This document shows positions 1-9,100 of a stretch of DNA of 53,325 nucleotides, in pieces. Positions within the stretch are counted from its first letter, which is position 1. The number at the start of each line of letters is the position of its first letter. Source of the stretch: JBASRP01 sp044866075 (GTDB lineage Bacteria; Actinomycetota; AC-67); the NCBI GenBank assembly GCA_044866075.1, contig JBIOTQ010000108.1, positions 1 through 53,325 of the forward strand. Direction: 5' to 3'. The notes beneath the pieces are model-generated. The model saw only the letters and a list, made by a program, of their open reading frames with translations, did not search any database and was not told the origin of the DNA. Both the position numbers and the translations under genes were made by a program.

Positions 1-25
1 CCCTCCCGGCGTCCAGCGTTACGCG

Positions 26-1231
26 CTAACCCAACCTCTCGATGATCGTCGCGTTCGACATGCCGCCGCCTTCGCACATCGTCTGCAGGCCGAACCGCTC
101 GCCGGAACGCTCGAGCTCGTGCAGCAACGTCGTCATGAGACGCGCGCCGCTCGCGCCGAGCGGGTGCCCGAGAGCGATCGCGCCACCGTTGACGTTGACG
201 CGCTCCTCGAACCAGTCGTCGGAGATCCCGAGGTCCTTCTTCCACGCGAGCACGACCGTGGCGAACGCTTCGTTGATCTCGACGCGGTCGATGTCTTCGA
301 TCTTCAGGCCGCTGCGCTCGAGGGCCTTCTGCGTGGCCGGGATCACCGCGGTCAGCATCAAGATCGGGTCGGCCGCGGCGAGCGAGAACGTGTGGAAGCG
401 CGCCCGCGGGGTCAGACCGAGCTCCTTGGCCTTCTCGGGTGTGGTGATGAGAAGGGCCGCCGCCCCGTCGGTGATCTGCGACGAGTTCGCCGCGGTCACG
501 ACCCAGGGGATCTCGGGGAACTTCTTGCCGATGTTCTCGTCGAAGAACGCCGGCTTCAGCGACGCCAGCTTCTCCATCGAGGTCTCGCGCAGACCCTCGT
601 CCGTCTCGAACAATTCGGTGTGGCCGTTCTCGCCGGCGATCTTTATCGGAAAGATCTCGCGCTGGAAACGGCCTTCGTTCGTCGCCTTGCGTGCGAGCTG
701 CTGGGAACGCAGGCCGATGCGGTCGACGTCCTCGCGCGTGAAGCCCCAGCGGCCGGCGATGATCTCGGCCGAGATGCCCTGCGGGACGAGGTTCCCCTCG
801 TAGCGCTCGAACATACGCGACGTGAACGGGAAGCCGGGACCGTTCGCGAACGACGAACCCATCGGAACGCGCGTCATCGACTCCACACCGGACGCGACGA
901 CGAGGTCGTACGCGCCCGACATGACGCCTTGCGCGGCGAAATGCGCTGCTTGCTGCGACGATCCGCACTGACGGTCGACGGACGTCGAGGGAACATGTTC
1001 GGGCAGTCCCGCGCCGAGCCAGGCGTTGCGGCCCACGTTGACGGCCTGCTCGCCGACCTGCATCACGCAGCCGGTGATGTTGTCGTCGACGAGCGCGGGG
1101 TCGACGCCCGTGCGCGCGAACAGTTCGTTCAGCGTGTCGCCGAGCAGATCGACGGGGTGGTGATCCTTGAGCTTGCCGTTACGCTTGCCGAGCGGCGTCC
1201 GAACGGCGCCGACGATGACGGCTTCTCGCAT
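26..1231 (-). CDS. acetyl-CoA C-acyltransferase (thiolase family)
   Basis: This 401-residue protein is a thiolase, which condenses two acyl-CoA units or cleaves 3-ketoacyl-CoA, in the cytoplasm. The nucleophilic cysteine is about residue 89 (DRQCGSS). The C-terminal signatures NVNGGAIALGHPLGASGAR and CEGGGMSNA carry the catalytic His and second Cys. The length is typical for the family. The reading frame continues upstream, but the start at 1231 is chosen because AGGAGGT lies at 1238-1244 and the family N-terminus (MREAVIVGAVRTP) begins there. Substrate chain length, and so a beta-oxidation versus biosynthetic role, cannot be told from sequence. It is the last gene at the window edge, so its operon context is unknown. 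Confidence 0.93.
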   Translation of the reverse strand: MREAVIVGAVRTPLGKRNGKLKDHHPVDLLGDTLNELFARTGVDPALVDDNITGCVMQVGEQAVNVGRNAWLGAGLPEHVPSTSVDRQCGSSQQAAHFAAQGVMSGAYDLVVASGVESMTRVPMGSSFANGPGFPFTSRMFERYEGNLVPQGISAEIIAGRWGFTREDVDRIGLRSQQLARKATNEGRFQREIFPIKIAGENGHTELFETDEGLRETSMEKLASLKPAFFDENIGKKFPEIPWVVTAANSSQITDGAAALLITTPEKAKELGLTPRARFHTFSLAAADPILMLTAVIPATQKALERSGLKIEDIDRVEINEAFATVVLAWKKDLGISDDWFEERVNVNGGAIALGHPLGASGARLMTTLLHELERSGERFGLQTMCEGGGMSNATIIERLG

Positions 1232-1438
1232 GGCCTTACCTCCTGTCGGGCGGCCCGGCCCACCATTTGACCGAGTATCGCCACTTCGGGGAAACGTCGC
1301 GCCGCTCGCGCGACATTCCCACCCGTCGAGTGCCGCCCCTGTTCGCGCCGGGGGCAAAGCTACCCGCGGGTAACGTCCATGGTGCCACCCCGAACGAACG
1401 CGAGTCAATCAGCGGGAAAACGGGCTGGGAAAGAAGAA

Positions 1439-1460
1439 GGGCCGCGCTTTCGCGCGACCC
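1439..1460 (-). terminator. rho-independent terminator after the small membrane protein gene
   Basis: A 9-bp stem (1439-1447 with 1452-1460, one G-T pair) closes a GAAA tetraloop. On the minus strand it is followed by TTCTTCTTT. It lies 20 nt past the stop of the 41-residue gene, so it also supports that gene being expressed. Confidence 0.7.
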
Positions 1461-1480
1461 CTCCCACCCCTACGGACGAG

Positions 1481-1606
1481 CTACCGGTGACGCGTCCTCC
1501 ACGCCGAGCTCTCTACCGCCCAAGCCAGAACGACCACCAAGATGAAGCCCCCGAGAGCAATGAACTGAATCGGGTTGGCCCGGATGATCTCGAGCAACCT
1601 CCCCAC
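1481..1606 (-). CDS. 41-residue single-pass membrane protein
   Basis: I do not recognise a family. The product would have a short basic-amphipathic N-terminus (GRLLEIIRANP), one hydrophobic segment of about 20 residues (FIALGGFILVVVLAWA) and a basic tail ending WRTRHR. The GTG start at 1606 is preceded by GGAGGA with a 4-5 nt spacer, and a good intrinsic terminator follows the stop. Those two signals, plus the membrane helix, argue for a real gene rather than a chance frame. Function is unknown; small membrane proteins of this kind often regulate or stabilise larger membrane complexes, but nothing here identifies a partner. Confidence 0.5.
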   Translation of the reverse strand: MGRLLEIIRANPIQFIALGGFILVVVLAWAVESSAWRTRHR

Positions 1607-1826
1607 AGATTCCTCCCTCCACCATGGGATGGAAACTGAACATCCCCTCTGCGGCGAGGTATCGGCAAACACTGGAAAAAGCTTGATTCTGAGCGCCCGA
1701 GGCGTACCTTTGGCCCCTATCGCGACGGCCGTTTGCGAACCCGACGGGCCGCCGATAGCCTTCTCGCCCACCGGAGCCCGCCCAGAGTTCGCATGGTCTC
1801 GACGGGTCGTCTCGAAGGGAGCCTCG

Positions 1827-2213
1827 ATGGCCGTCAAGTTCCTCTCCGACGAATGGTTGAGCGAGGTTGAGAGCCGCCTCAACGCGAGCGAAGCCTTCCA
1901 GACCGCGGCGAAAGGCCAGGCCGCTCGGCTGCAGCAGCAGGTCGCCGGCGCTCCCGCGGGAGATGTGGGATACGGGTTCGTCCTTGACGGGGGGAAGGTC
2001 ACGCTGACCAAGGGCGAGATCGAGAACCCCGAGGCGACGATCTCCCAGGACTACGCCACGGCCGTCGCGATGAGCAAGCAAGAGATCACGGGGCAGCAGG
2101 CTTTCATGCAGGGAAAGCTCAAGGTCTCGGGGAACCTCATGAAGATCATGCAACTCCAAGGAACGTTTACCGCGATGCCCCAGGCTCTCGCGGGCTTCGA
2201 GGTGGAGTACTAA
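1827..2213 (+). CDS. SCP2 sterol-binding-like domain protein
   Basis: This 128-residue protein is a stand-alone SCP2-type lipid-carrier domain. The features that show this are the central VGYGFVLDGGKVTLTKGE strand pair, the ATISQDYATAVAMSKQE segment, and the C-terminal GKLKVSGNLMKIMQLQ motif typical of bacterial SCP2 proteins. Such proteins bind hydrophobic ligands such as acyl-CoAs or sterol-like lipids in the cytoplasm. The ATG at 1827 has GAAGGGAG six nt upstream; the open frame further upstream lacks family similarity. A strong terminator follows. It is transcribed alone, convergent with the glycosyltransferase gene, whose 3' end overlaps it by 47 nt. The physiological ligand is unknown. 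Confidence 0.85.
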   Translation: MAVKFLSDEWLSEVESRLNASEAFQTAAKGQAARLQQQVAGAPAGDVGYGFVLDGGKVTLTKGEIENPEATISQDYATAVAMSKQEITGQQAFMQGKLKVSGNLMKIMQLQGTFTAMPQALAGFEVEY

Positions 2214-3435
2214 CCAGACCTCCGTTCGGGAGGGGGGCGGGCACCAGCCCGCCCTCCGTTTTTTCTAGGTTCTTCTGGAACGTCTCTTCGAAGACGGCCG
2301 CAGCGGTGTCGGGACCGTCGATGCTTCGGGCTTCGTCGGCGATCCGGCGCGCGCCGTCCGCGTACGACGATCGCGCGAGAACGTGCGCGAGTGCCTTCGC
2401 GATCGGCGGCGGGGTGGGTTTGCGGCGGCGTACCTGGATCCCGGCGCCGGCGCGTTCGACGCGGAACGCGTTCTCCTGTTGATCGCCGTGGCCCGGCACC
2501 ACCACGAGGGGGACGCCGGCCGCGAGCGCCCGCACGACGGTTCCGTGTCCGCCGTTGCAGACGACGGCCGCGACGTGCGGGAGGACGGCGGCGTGCCGCG
2601 CGCGCGTCGTGGCGACGTTCGGTGGAAGCGCGCCCGGCATCGCCGCCGCGCCGGCGGTCACGACGGCGCGCAGGCCGAGAGTCGCGACGGCGCCCAGCGC
2701 GGGCGCCAGCATCCGGTCGCCGCCGTAGGCCGTGCTCGGGGCGATCATCACGAGCGGGCCGTCACCCATCGGTGGTTCGAACGACTCGCCCGCCACGTCC
2801 CAGAGACAGGGGCCTACGACGTGCCCGTGCGGCGGCCAGTCTGGGCGCGGGATCTCGAGCGACGGCAGCGTCGCCACGAGGACGAGCCGGTCGCTTAGCC
2901 CGACGTCGAGGCTCGCGTTGGCGGCGATGCTCAACGCGGCGCGGTTGCGGTTGAGATCGGCGCGCGCGCGCTCGAGGTCCTTCCTGTTGTTCGTCCGCAT
3001 CCACGCGTCGCGAAAACGCATCAGCGGATCGCGCCCGGCCCGGCGACCGTACCCGAACGGCGGGAGCGCGCGCGAGGGCGTGTGGAGCGGGTGCACGACC
3101 AGGGTCGCGAACGGGATCCCCAGCAACTCCATGCCCACCGCCGCGCCCACCGTGATGACGTCGACCAGCGCTGCGTCGGGACGGATCTCCTCGAGGAGCG
3201 GACGCAACGCGAGAGCTTGTGCCGCCGCGTCGTCGTACGGGCGCAGCGCGTGCAGGGGGCTGCCTCCGGCGCTCGGCAGCAACTCGAACCGCGCGCCGAT
3301 CGCGGGAGGGTCGGCGCGGTGCGCCTCCCCGGAGATGAAGGTGACGTGGTGACCGCGACGGACGAGCGCGGCGGCCACGGCGAGCATGGGATGACCGTGG
3401 CCCGGCCCCGGGAGCGTCGCGCAAACGATCTTCAC
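2167..3435 (-). CDS. GT1-family glycosyltransferase (MGT/UGT-like)
   Basis: This 422-residue protein is a GT-B fold glycosyltransferase that transfers sugar from a nucleotide donor to a small or lipid acceptor. The N-terminus KIVCATLPGPGHGHPMLAVAAALVRRGHHVTF is the usual acceptor-domain Rossmann start. The C-terminal donor motif CNGGHGTVVRALAAGVP...GDQQENAFRVE contains the GT1 signature with the diphosphate-binding His and the Asp-Gln sugar-binding pair. The GTG start overlaps the TGA of the upstream membrane-protein gene (GTGA), so the two are probably translationally coupled. The last 35 or so residues are low-complexity and are encoded across the SCP2 terminator. The acceptor is unknown; glycolipid or carotenoid glycosylation would suit the membrane partner but is only a guess. 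Confidence 0.85.
   Translation of the reverse strand: MKIVCATLPGPGHGHPMLAVAAALVRRGHHVTFISGEAHRADPPAIGARFELLPSAGGSPLHALRPYDDAAAQALALRPLLEEIRPDAALVDVITVGAAVGMELLGIPFATLVVHPLHTPSRALPPFGYGRRAGRDPLMRFRDAWMRTNNRKDLERARADLNRNRAALSIAANASLDVGLSDRLVLVATLPSLEIPRPDWPPHGHVVGPCLWDVAGESFEPPMGDGPLVMIAPSTAYGGDRMLAPALGAVATLGLRAVVTAGAAAMPGALPPNVATTRARHAAVLPHVAAVVCNGGHGTVVRALAAGVPLVVVPGHGDQQENAFRVERAGAGIQVRRRKPTPPPIAKALAHVLARSSYADGARRIADEARSIDGPDTAAAVFEETFQKNLEKTEGGLVPAPLPNGGLVSTPPRSPREPGASR
2235..2264 (+). terminator. rho-independent terminator of the SCP2 gene
   Basis: An 8-bp perfect GC stem (GGGCGGGC 2235-2242 with GCCCGCCC 2247-2254, ACCA loop) is followed by TCCG and six T. It lies inside the 3' end of the convergent glycosyltransferase reading frame. 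Confidence 0.85.
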
Positions 3436-4043
3436 GCCGGGCTGCGCTCCGGGGCCCGCGAGTACCAGAGAGCCGTCTCGGTGAGCCGCACGGCGAACGG
3501 GATCGCGTTCGCGTACAGCAACGGCAGCCAGACGGGGATGTTCCCGAGCGACGCGACGGAATAGTCGAAGACGCCGAACACGATAAGCACGGCCTCGACG
3601 ATGGATCCCCCGGTGACGAGCGCGATCGCCGGCGCCGCGTTCGCGCGGACGGTCTCGGCGAACGAGCGACGGCGCGCGACGATGGCGCCGGCGGCCAGCA
3701 CGACCACGAGCCACTCGGAGCGATGCAACACAGCGGACGTGGCGTACACGACGGTCACCCACGCCGCCTCGGCGGGCAGACGGGATCGCGATCGCGCGTC
3801 CGGCCGCGGCGAGCCGAGCAGTGCGATCCCCAGCGTGCCGGCGACGTAGACGAGCGCGAACTCGAGCGGAACCCAGAACGGCATCCGGTCTGGGCCGAAC
3901 GCGTACGCGGTCGTACCGGTCCACACATGGAGCGAGTCCCACGCCGTCCCGAAAGCTGCGCCGACGACGGCGACGCCGAGCAAGGGCGCCGGCCCGATCG
4001 CCGGCGACCGTCGCAGCACGCTTCTGAGCTCCACGCCGGGCAC
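3432..4043 (-). CDS. multi-pass membrane protein, unknown function
   Basis: This 203-residue protein has about five to six hydrophobic segments (for example PLLGVAVVGAAFGTAWDSLHV, FALVYVAGTLGIALLG, WLVVVLAAGAIVA and IPVWLPLLYANAIPFA). It also carries charged or polar conserved-looking patches (WDSLHVWTG, FGPDRMPFWVPLEF) that suggest a binding site rather than a simple anchor. There is a faint resemblance to INSIG-like membrane proteins around the WVPLEF...LG segment, but I would not assign it. The GTG start at 4043 has no strong ribosome site; an in-frame GTG nine bases in is an alternative. It is coupled to the downstream glycosyltransferase, so a joint role in modifying a membrane lipid is plausible. 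Confidence 0.7.
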   Translation of the reverse strand: MPGVELRSVLRRSPAIGPAPLLGVAVVGAAFGTAWDSLHVWTGTTAYAFGPDRMPFWVPLEFALVYVAGTLGIALLGSPRPDARSRSRLPAEAAWVTVVYATSAVLHRSEWLVVVLAAGAIVARRRSFAETVRANAAPAIALVTGGSIVEAVLIVFGVFDYSVASLGNIPVWLPLLYANAIPFAVRLTETALWYSRAPERSPA

Positions 4044-4063
4044 AGGGAACCCTCAGCCGCGGT

Positions 4064-4085
4064 CGGACGTCAAAAATGACATCCG
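4064..4085. promoter_or_regulatory. inverted repeat between divergent genes
   Basis: Two 9-bp arms (CGGACGTCA and TGACATCCG, one mismatch) flank AAAA. The repeat sits in the 70-bp gap between the divergently transcribed membrane-protein and DUF2330 genes. The position suits an operator shared by both, but no regulator can be named. Confidence 0.35.
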
Positions 4086-4113
4086 GCCGATCGCGCCGGG
4101 AACGGAGGTCGCC

Positions 4114-5184
4114 ATGCGCCGCCGCGTTCTGATCACGACCGTTCTGACCGCCGGAATGCTCGCGCTCGGCGCGCCCGCGTTCGCGTGCGGCGGCCTCCTG
4201 AGCCCGAACGGCTCGGTCAACCTGCTGAAGACGACGACCCTCGCCGCCTATCACCAGGGGGTCGAGCACTACATCACGTCGTTCCGCTTCGTCGGCGGCG
4301 GCGGCGCGAAGTTCGGCTCGATTGTCCCGCTGCCCGGCGTTCCCACCAAGGTCGAGCGCGGCGGCGACTGGACGCTGCAGCGGCTCGTGCGTGAGGTGAG
4401 GCCGCCGGTGAGGGAGGCCTTCCTCTTCTCCAAGGCCGCCGCTCCCACGGCGCTGACGGACGCCAGGGTCCTCCTCGAAACCCGCATCGACGCACTCGAC
4501 ATCACCGTCCTCGAAGGCGGCGGCGGCGCGGTCGCGCGCTGGGCAGAGAAGAACGGATTCATCCTCTCGCCCGACGCGCCCGAGGTGCTCGACTTCTACG
4601 CCGACCGCAGTCCGATCTTCCTCGCGGCCAGGTTCGACTCGAAGGCCGCAAAGGCGCAAGGCCTGAGCGAGGGTGACGGAACGCCCATCCACATCTCGAT
4701 CCCGACGCCGCAGCCGTGGGTCCCTCTGCGCATCCTCGGTCTCGGCAAGGAGGGGACCGAGGTCGTCCAGGCCGACGTCTTCCTGCTCACCGACGATGTG
4801 CCGTCGATGCTCCCGGCGCCGGCCGGCTTCAAGGCCGCCGACGGACGCCCCGGCGCCACGGGCCTCGTGCTCGAGCGCTCGGAGCAGGCGAGCGAACTCC
4901 TCATGAACGACCTGCGGGTGGACAAGGGCATGGAGTGGATGCCGAAGAACATGTGGCTCTCGTACATGACGCTGACCGCGCCTGTGAACGCTTTGAAGTA
5001 CGACCTCGCGCTGGACGCGACCGGTGCCGGCCAGCCGTCCTACGTCGCAGCCGGCCTGAAGAGCGCGCTCCGCGATCTCGGCGAGGCCGCCTCGTCGACG
5101 CCGTGGGCCGTCGTGATCGGAGTCGTTCTCGCACTCGGCGCGGCGCTCATCCTCGGGTCGCGCCGCGCCGAGATGCAGGCATGA
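4114..5184 (+). CDS. DUF2330 exported membrane-anchored protein
   Basis: The 356-residue product matches the DUF2330 family in its N-terminal block (ACGGLLSPNGSVNLLKTTTLAAYHQGVEHYI is split here by the signal cleavage site near residues 23-25). A signal peptide covers residues 1-24, most of the chain is predicted extracytoplasmic, and one membrane helix lies near the C-terminus (WAVVIGVVLALGAALILG). The molecular function of the family is not established. The start has GGAGGT with a proper spacer. Its stop codon overlaps the ATG of the cupredoxin lipoprotein (ATGA), which indicates coupled translation and suggests both act together on the outer face of the membrane. Confidence 0.85.
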   Translation: MRRRVLITTVLTAGMLALGAPAFACGGLLSPNGSVNLLKTTTLAAYHQGVEHYITSFRFVGGGGAKFGSIVPLPGVPTKVERGGDWTLQRLVREVRPPVREAFLFSKAAAPTALTDARVLLETRIDALDITVLEGGGGAVARWAEKNGFILSPDAPEVLDFYADRSPIFLAARFDSKAAKAQGLSEGDGTPIHISIPTPQPWVPLRILGLGKEGTEVVQADVFLLTDDVPSMLPAPAGFKAADGRPGATGLVLERSEQASELLMNDLRVDKGMEWMPKNMWLSYMTLTAPVNALKYDLALDATGAGQPSYVAAGLKSALRDLGEAASSTPWAVVIGVVLALGAALILGSRRAEMQA

Positions 5185-5573
5185 AACGCGCCGCCGCGGC
5201 CGCGTTGCTCTTGCTGGCGGTCGTGGCCTGCGGCGGCGGGACGTCCGAACGAACGATCGCGGTACGGATGCGCTACTCGAAGTACGCGCCCCGTTCCTTG
5301 ACCGTGCGAGCGGGGGACACGATCGAGTTCGTGCTCGTGAACGCGGACCCGATCGCGCACGAATTCATCATCGGGACGCACGCGCAGCAGCTCGAGCACG
5401 AGAAAGGCGACCCGCATGACCCGCACAACCGGCCCGGCGAAGCCGCGCTCGCAGCTTCCAAGACGACGCGCTTGCGTTACACGTTCCACAAGCCCGGCAC
5501 GCTCGAGTTCGCGTGCCACCGCCCCGGGCACTACACCTACGGGATGGTGGGCACGATCACGGTGAAGGCGTAG
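5181..5573 (+). CDS. cupredoxin-domain lipoprotein
   Basis: This 130-residue protein has a lipoprotein signal with the lipobox cysteine at residue 17 (AVVAC). The rest is a single plastocyanin/azurin-like domain. The type-1 copper ligands are visible: His in IAHEF, and Cys, His and Met in FACHRPGHYTYGM. It should bind copper and carry electrons, or handle copper, at the outer membrane face. The loop HAQQLEHEKGDPHDPH is unusually rich in His, Asp and Glu and may bind additional metal. It is translationally coupled to the DUF2330 gene upstream. Its 3' end overlaps the convergent EVE gene by 17 nt. Confidence 0.88.
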   Translation: MKRAAAAALLLLAVVACGGGTSERTIAVRMRYSKYAPRSLTVRAGDTIEFVLVNADPIAHEFIIGTHAQQLEHEKGDPHDPHNRPGEAALAASKTTRLRYTFHKPGTLEFACHRPGHYTYGMVGTITVKA

Positions 5574-6081
5574 CCTCGCCCGGTCCCTCCACGGGCAGAG
5601 GTTCGGGCACGTCCGCCGGCTCGGGCTCGACGCCCGCGAGCCCGCAGATGATGCGCCACTCCTCATCCCGGACGGGCTGGACCGAGAGACGCATGCCGCG
5701 CTGCACCAAGGTCATCCCTTCGAGGCCCGGCGTCGCGCGTATCTCTTCAAGCGTGATCATCCGGGGGAACTTGAGGACGAACCGCACGTCCGGCATGAAC
5801 CAGCGGGGCTTCTCAGGGTTCGATCGCGGGTCGTAGTACTTGCTCGCAGGATCGAATGCGGTGTGGTCCGGATACGCTTCGCGCACGACCTCGCAGATCC
5901 CGACGACACCGGGCGGGTCGCAGCTCGAGTGGTAGAAGAACGCGCGCTCACCGATCTTCATCGCCTGCAGGTTGTTGCGCGCCATGTAGCTGCGCACGCC
6001 GTCCCACGGCGCGACGCCCAGACGCTCTAGGTCGTCGATCGAGAACGCGTCGGGCTCGGTCTTCAGAAGCCAGTGCGCCAC
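5557..6081 (-). CDS. EVE domain-containing protein
   Basis: This 174-residue protein is an EVE-domain protein of the thymocyte-nuclear-protein-1 type. The start MAHWLLKTEPDAFSIDDL, the WDGVRSYMARNNLQAMKIGERAFFYHS core and the later GICEVV and DPRWFMPDVRF-like segments are characteristic. EVE domains fold like PUA domains and bind modified bases in DNA or RNA. The C-terminal 20 residues (EPEPADVPEPLPVEGPGEATPSP) are a Pro/Glu-rich tail outside the domain. No restriction system lies next to it. The modified-base ligand cannot be told from the sequence. Confidence 0.88.
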   Translation of the reverse strand: MAHWLLKTEPDAFSIDDLERLGVAPWDGVRSYMARNNLQAMKIGERAFFYHSSCDPPGVVGICEVVREAYPDHTAFDPASKYYDPRSNPEKPRWFMPDVRFVLKFPRMITLEEIRATPGLEGMTLVQRGMRLSVQPVRDEEWRIICGLAGVEPEPADVPEPLPVEGPGEATPSP

Positions 6082-6121
6082 GGCGACGCATGATACGCCG
6101 CCGTGGCGAACCGGAAGCGCT

Positions 6122-9100
6122 CTACGCGGTGCGCTTCATCCAGCGCCGCGTCGCGAGCGCAACCACGATCCCCGCGATCCCGAAGCCGGCCACGTCACCG
6201 ACGCCCGTCGCCGGCAGGTGGGAACCTTGGTTCGACCGCGGAAGCGTCCGCGTCGTCTTCGCCCCCTTGACCTGCGCCGGCACCTTGACGGCCGCCATGG
6301 CCTTGCCCTTGTCGTTGAAGAACGTCTGCGGGTTGATCTTGAAGATCTGCTTCCCGTCGACGTGGCGAGGATCCGTCGGCTGCGCTGCCGCCGCGCGCGC
6401 CTGGGAGAACTGCATCAGGTGTGGTTCGACCGGATCGAACAGCTCACCCTTGGCGTGGTAGACGGCGTTGCGCATCGCGTACTGCGCGTGCAGGTAGTCG
6501 CCGACCTTGAACAGCTGCGAGGCCAGATCGCGATCGGACATGGTCGCGTTGCGCGTCGTCATGAGGTCCTGGCTCGGCGTCGTGCGCCCGGCGGCTCCTT
6601 CGAGGAAGTACGCGTCCGCGAGCCAGTCTTGCGCCTGCTTCATGTACTCGGCTACGTGACCGTACATGAGCCGTTCCTGGTCGACGGACTCGTAGATCCC
6701 GTACGTGTGACCATACGTCGTGGGCGAGGACGTGTAGTCGTATTGCCACTTGTTCATCTCGTAGTAGTAGTGCCACTTGCCTGTGAACGGCGAGCCCGGC
6801 GGCGGCGGACCCTGCGCAAGCTCGACCGAGACCGTCCCGTCGTGCGGGTGGTGGAGTCCCAGGCCGTGCGCCGACTCGTGCTGGACGATGTACGTCAGCG
6901 CGCGACCGTTGGTGAACGGGTTGGCCGGCGTGCACGCGGGCGCCACGGGCGCGGACTTCTCGCAGTCGATGGCGCCCTTCCATACCGACCGCTCGTTCAG
7001 GTTGTCGATCTGCCCCCAACCGTTACCGTCGTTGGTCCCTTCGGCGATGCCGCCGACGATCAACGGAAGCGCGACGTTGTAGAGCTTCTCGAAGTAGATG
7101 TTGATGACCGGAACGGTCAACGCGCCGTCGATGAGCGGCGCGAACCGCTTTCGGTTGCGGTCGACAAAATTGCGGATCGCGGCCGTGTCGACACCCAGGT
7201 CCATGACGCCGGTGGCGAGGGCTCCGTTGTTCTTCCCCTCTTCGATCGCTCGCTGGCGATCGTCCACTTTGGTGCAGCCGGAGTCGGCGCTGGGTGACTT
7301 CAAACCGGCACTGTTCAGCGGCGTGCCCTCCCAGATGACCTGGTGGTGATTATCGGCGCACCCGAGCAGCTGCGGTTCCGCCAGGTCCGGGAGCGACGGC
7401 ACGGAATCGAGGAAGGTAGCGTACGGGATCGCCGACCGAAGAGCGCTGATCGCCTTCGCCGGGTTGTACAGCTTGTTGAAGTCGATGTGATAGAAGCCGC
7501 CCGCTTCCGGCTGCGAATAGTGATCGATCCAGTTGTTGGTGGCGAGGATGTAGACGTCGGCAGGGATCGGCCGGTAGAGGAAGCTTCCGATGTACTTGAA
7601 AGCGATCCCCTGGTTGATGTCCCAGCCGAGGACCTCGCCGAGCGAGTCGCCGGCGGCCCGCGTCGTACCCGTCGGATCCGTAGGCACCGGCAGAGTGCCA
7701 TTCCAGGTCGGATCGTTCCGCCACTGCCAGATCGGCGGATCGAATCCGGCCGAGCCGTCCTGGGCGGCGATCTCTTCTCGCAGCCAGTTCTCGCGCTCGT
7801 AGAAGCTCGGCGCCGAGCCGAGGTCTTGGAAGTAGATGCGGTATGTGCCGCCCCAGCCACGCGCGTCGTCCACTTGGCCGCTCCCGCCCAGGTCGGCGTC
7901 GGTGATGTGGTTGAAGGTCCCCCAGTAGTGATAGTGATCGGGCCGGAAGTAGTCGTCTGCGTACTCCGGGCTGAACGTGTCCATCAACACGAATGTAACG
8001 CCGCGCTCGACACCCATCGGGTTCTCGTCTATGTCGACCGAGCTCTTCCCCTTGTTGTTCCAGTGGGGATCACGCGACGCCCCAGGATCCGGGTTGATGA
8101 AGGCCGCACTGGTCTTCTTGCCCGTCTTCAGGTCGGTGAACGACTGCGCGTACTTCGTGTTGAAGCGGGAGTTGTGAAGCCACTCCTCGATCGTGAACGC
8201 ATCGATCAGGTCCCACGTCGACGTGTCCGTCACTTGGTGGTCGGGACCGCGGAACTGACCGAACTTCGCGTTGTAGGCCGTGAGGTAGAGCTCCTTGTAG
8301 TTCACCGGGAGTGACACGGACGTCGCGTACACGCCCATCGGTCCCGGATCATGGTCGAACTCGGTCGCTTTCTTCGCGGCCGCGAAGAGGTCCTTCGTGT
8401 ATGTGTCGTCGGCTGCGAGGAAGTGGTAGTCGAAGTTGAACTTCAGCGGCTCGAAGTACGGGACGGCCGTCGGATACGTCGCCACCTCATTCGTGACGGG
8501 CTTCACGTCCTCCGGAAGTCTGTTGCCGTTCGTCGGATCGGTGCCCGTGAAGTGATTCGGTTGATGCTGAACGAGGCCGGAGACCTGCGAGTCCCGGATG
8601 TCGCTGTAGTCGCCGAAACGCTTCTGCGCGACCGCGGGAACGTACTCGTCGGGGAGATTCGCCTTGAGGTCGGCGAGCTCGTCGGCCGTCGGCTTCCACC
8701 CCGCGAAAACAACGTTCACGCGCTGCGACTTGGTGAGGTGCTTGGTGAGCTGCGCGAGCTTCTCCTTCGCGTGCTGAAGAGGAGAAGAGTTGGTCAGCGC
8801 GGCGAGCCCCGTGTAGGCCTCGTCGACGATGTTGACGGCGGCAACGCGGACACGCCACGCGCCCGGCGCTGGGTTCCGGATCGTCACGGAGTTAACGGGG
8901 ATCGTGGATTCGCTGCCGCATCCTTTGTCGAAGACACCGCGATCGCAATCGACGGCATCCTCAAAGTTCTCTTCGGCGTCGGCGGCGGACTTTGGATACA
9001 CCGTCCCGCTCGGGCTGATCACGTACAGGTACGCCTTCCAGACCGGGTGGCGCCACGCGATGCGCACATAAAGCGTCGAAGGCTTCACACCCGAGGGGAC

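Noticed and set aside
1232..1408. N-terminal extension of the thiolase reading frame
   Set aside because: Low-similarity Arg/Pro-rich sequence; AGGAGGT at 1238-1244 fixes the start at 1231.
1683..1710. TTGATT-16-TACCTT as promoter of the SCP2 gene
   Set aside because: The hexamers are weak, spacing is short, and other equally good pairs exist in the same 200 bases.
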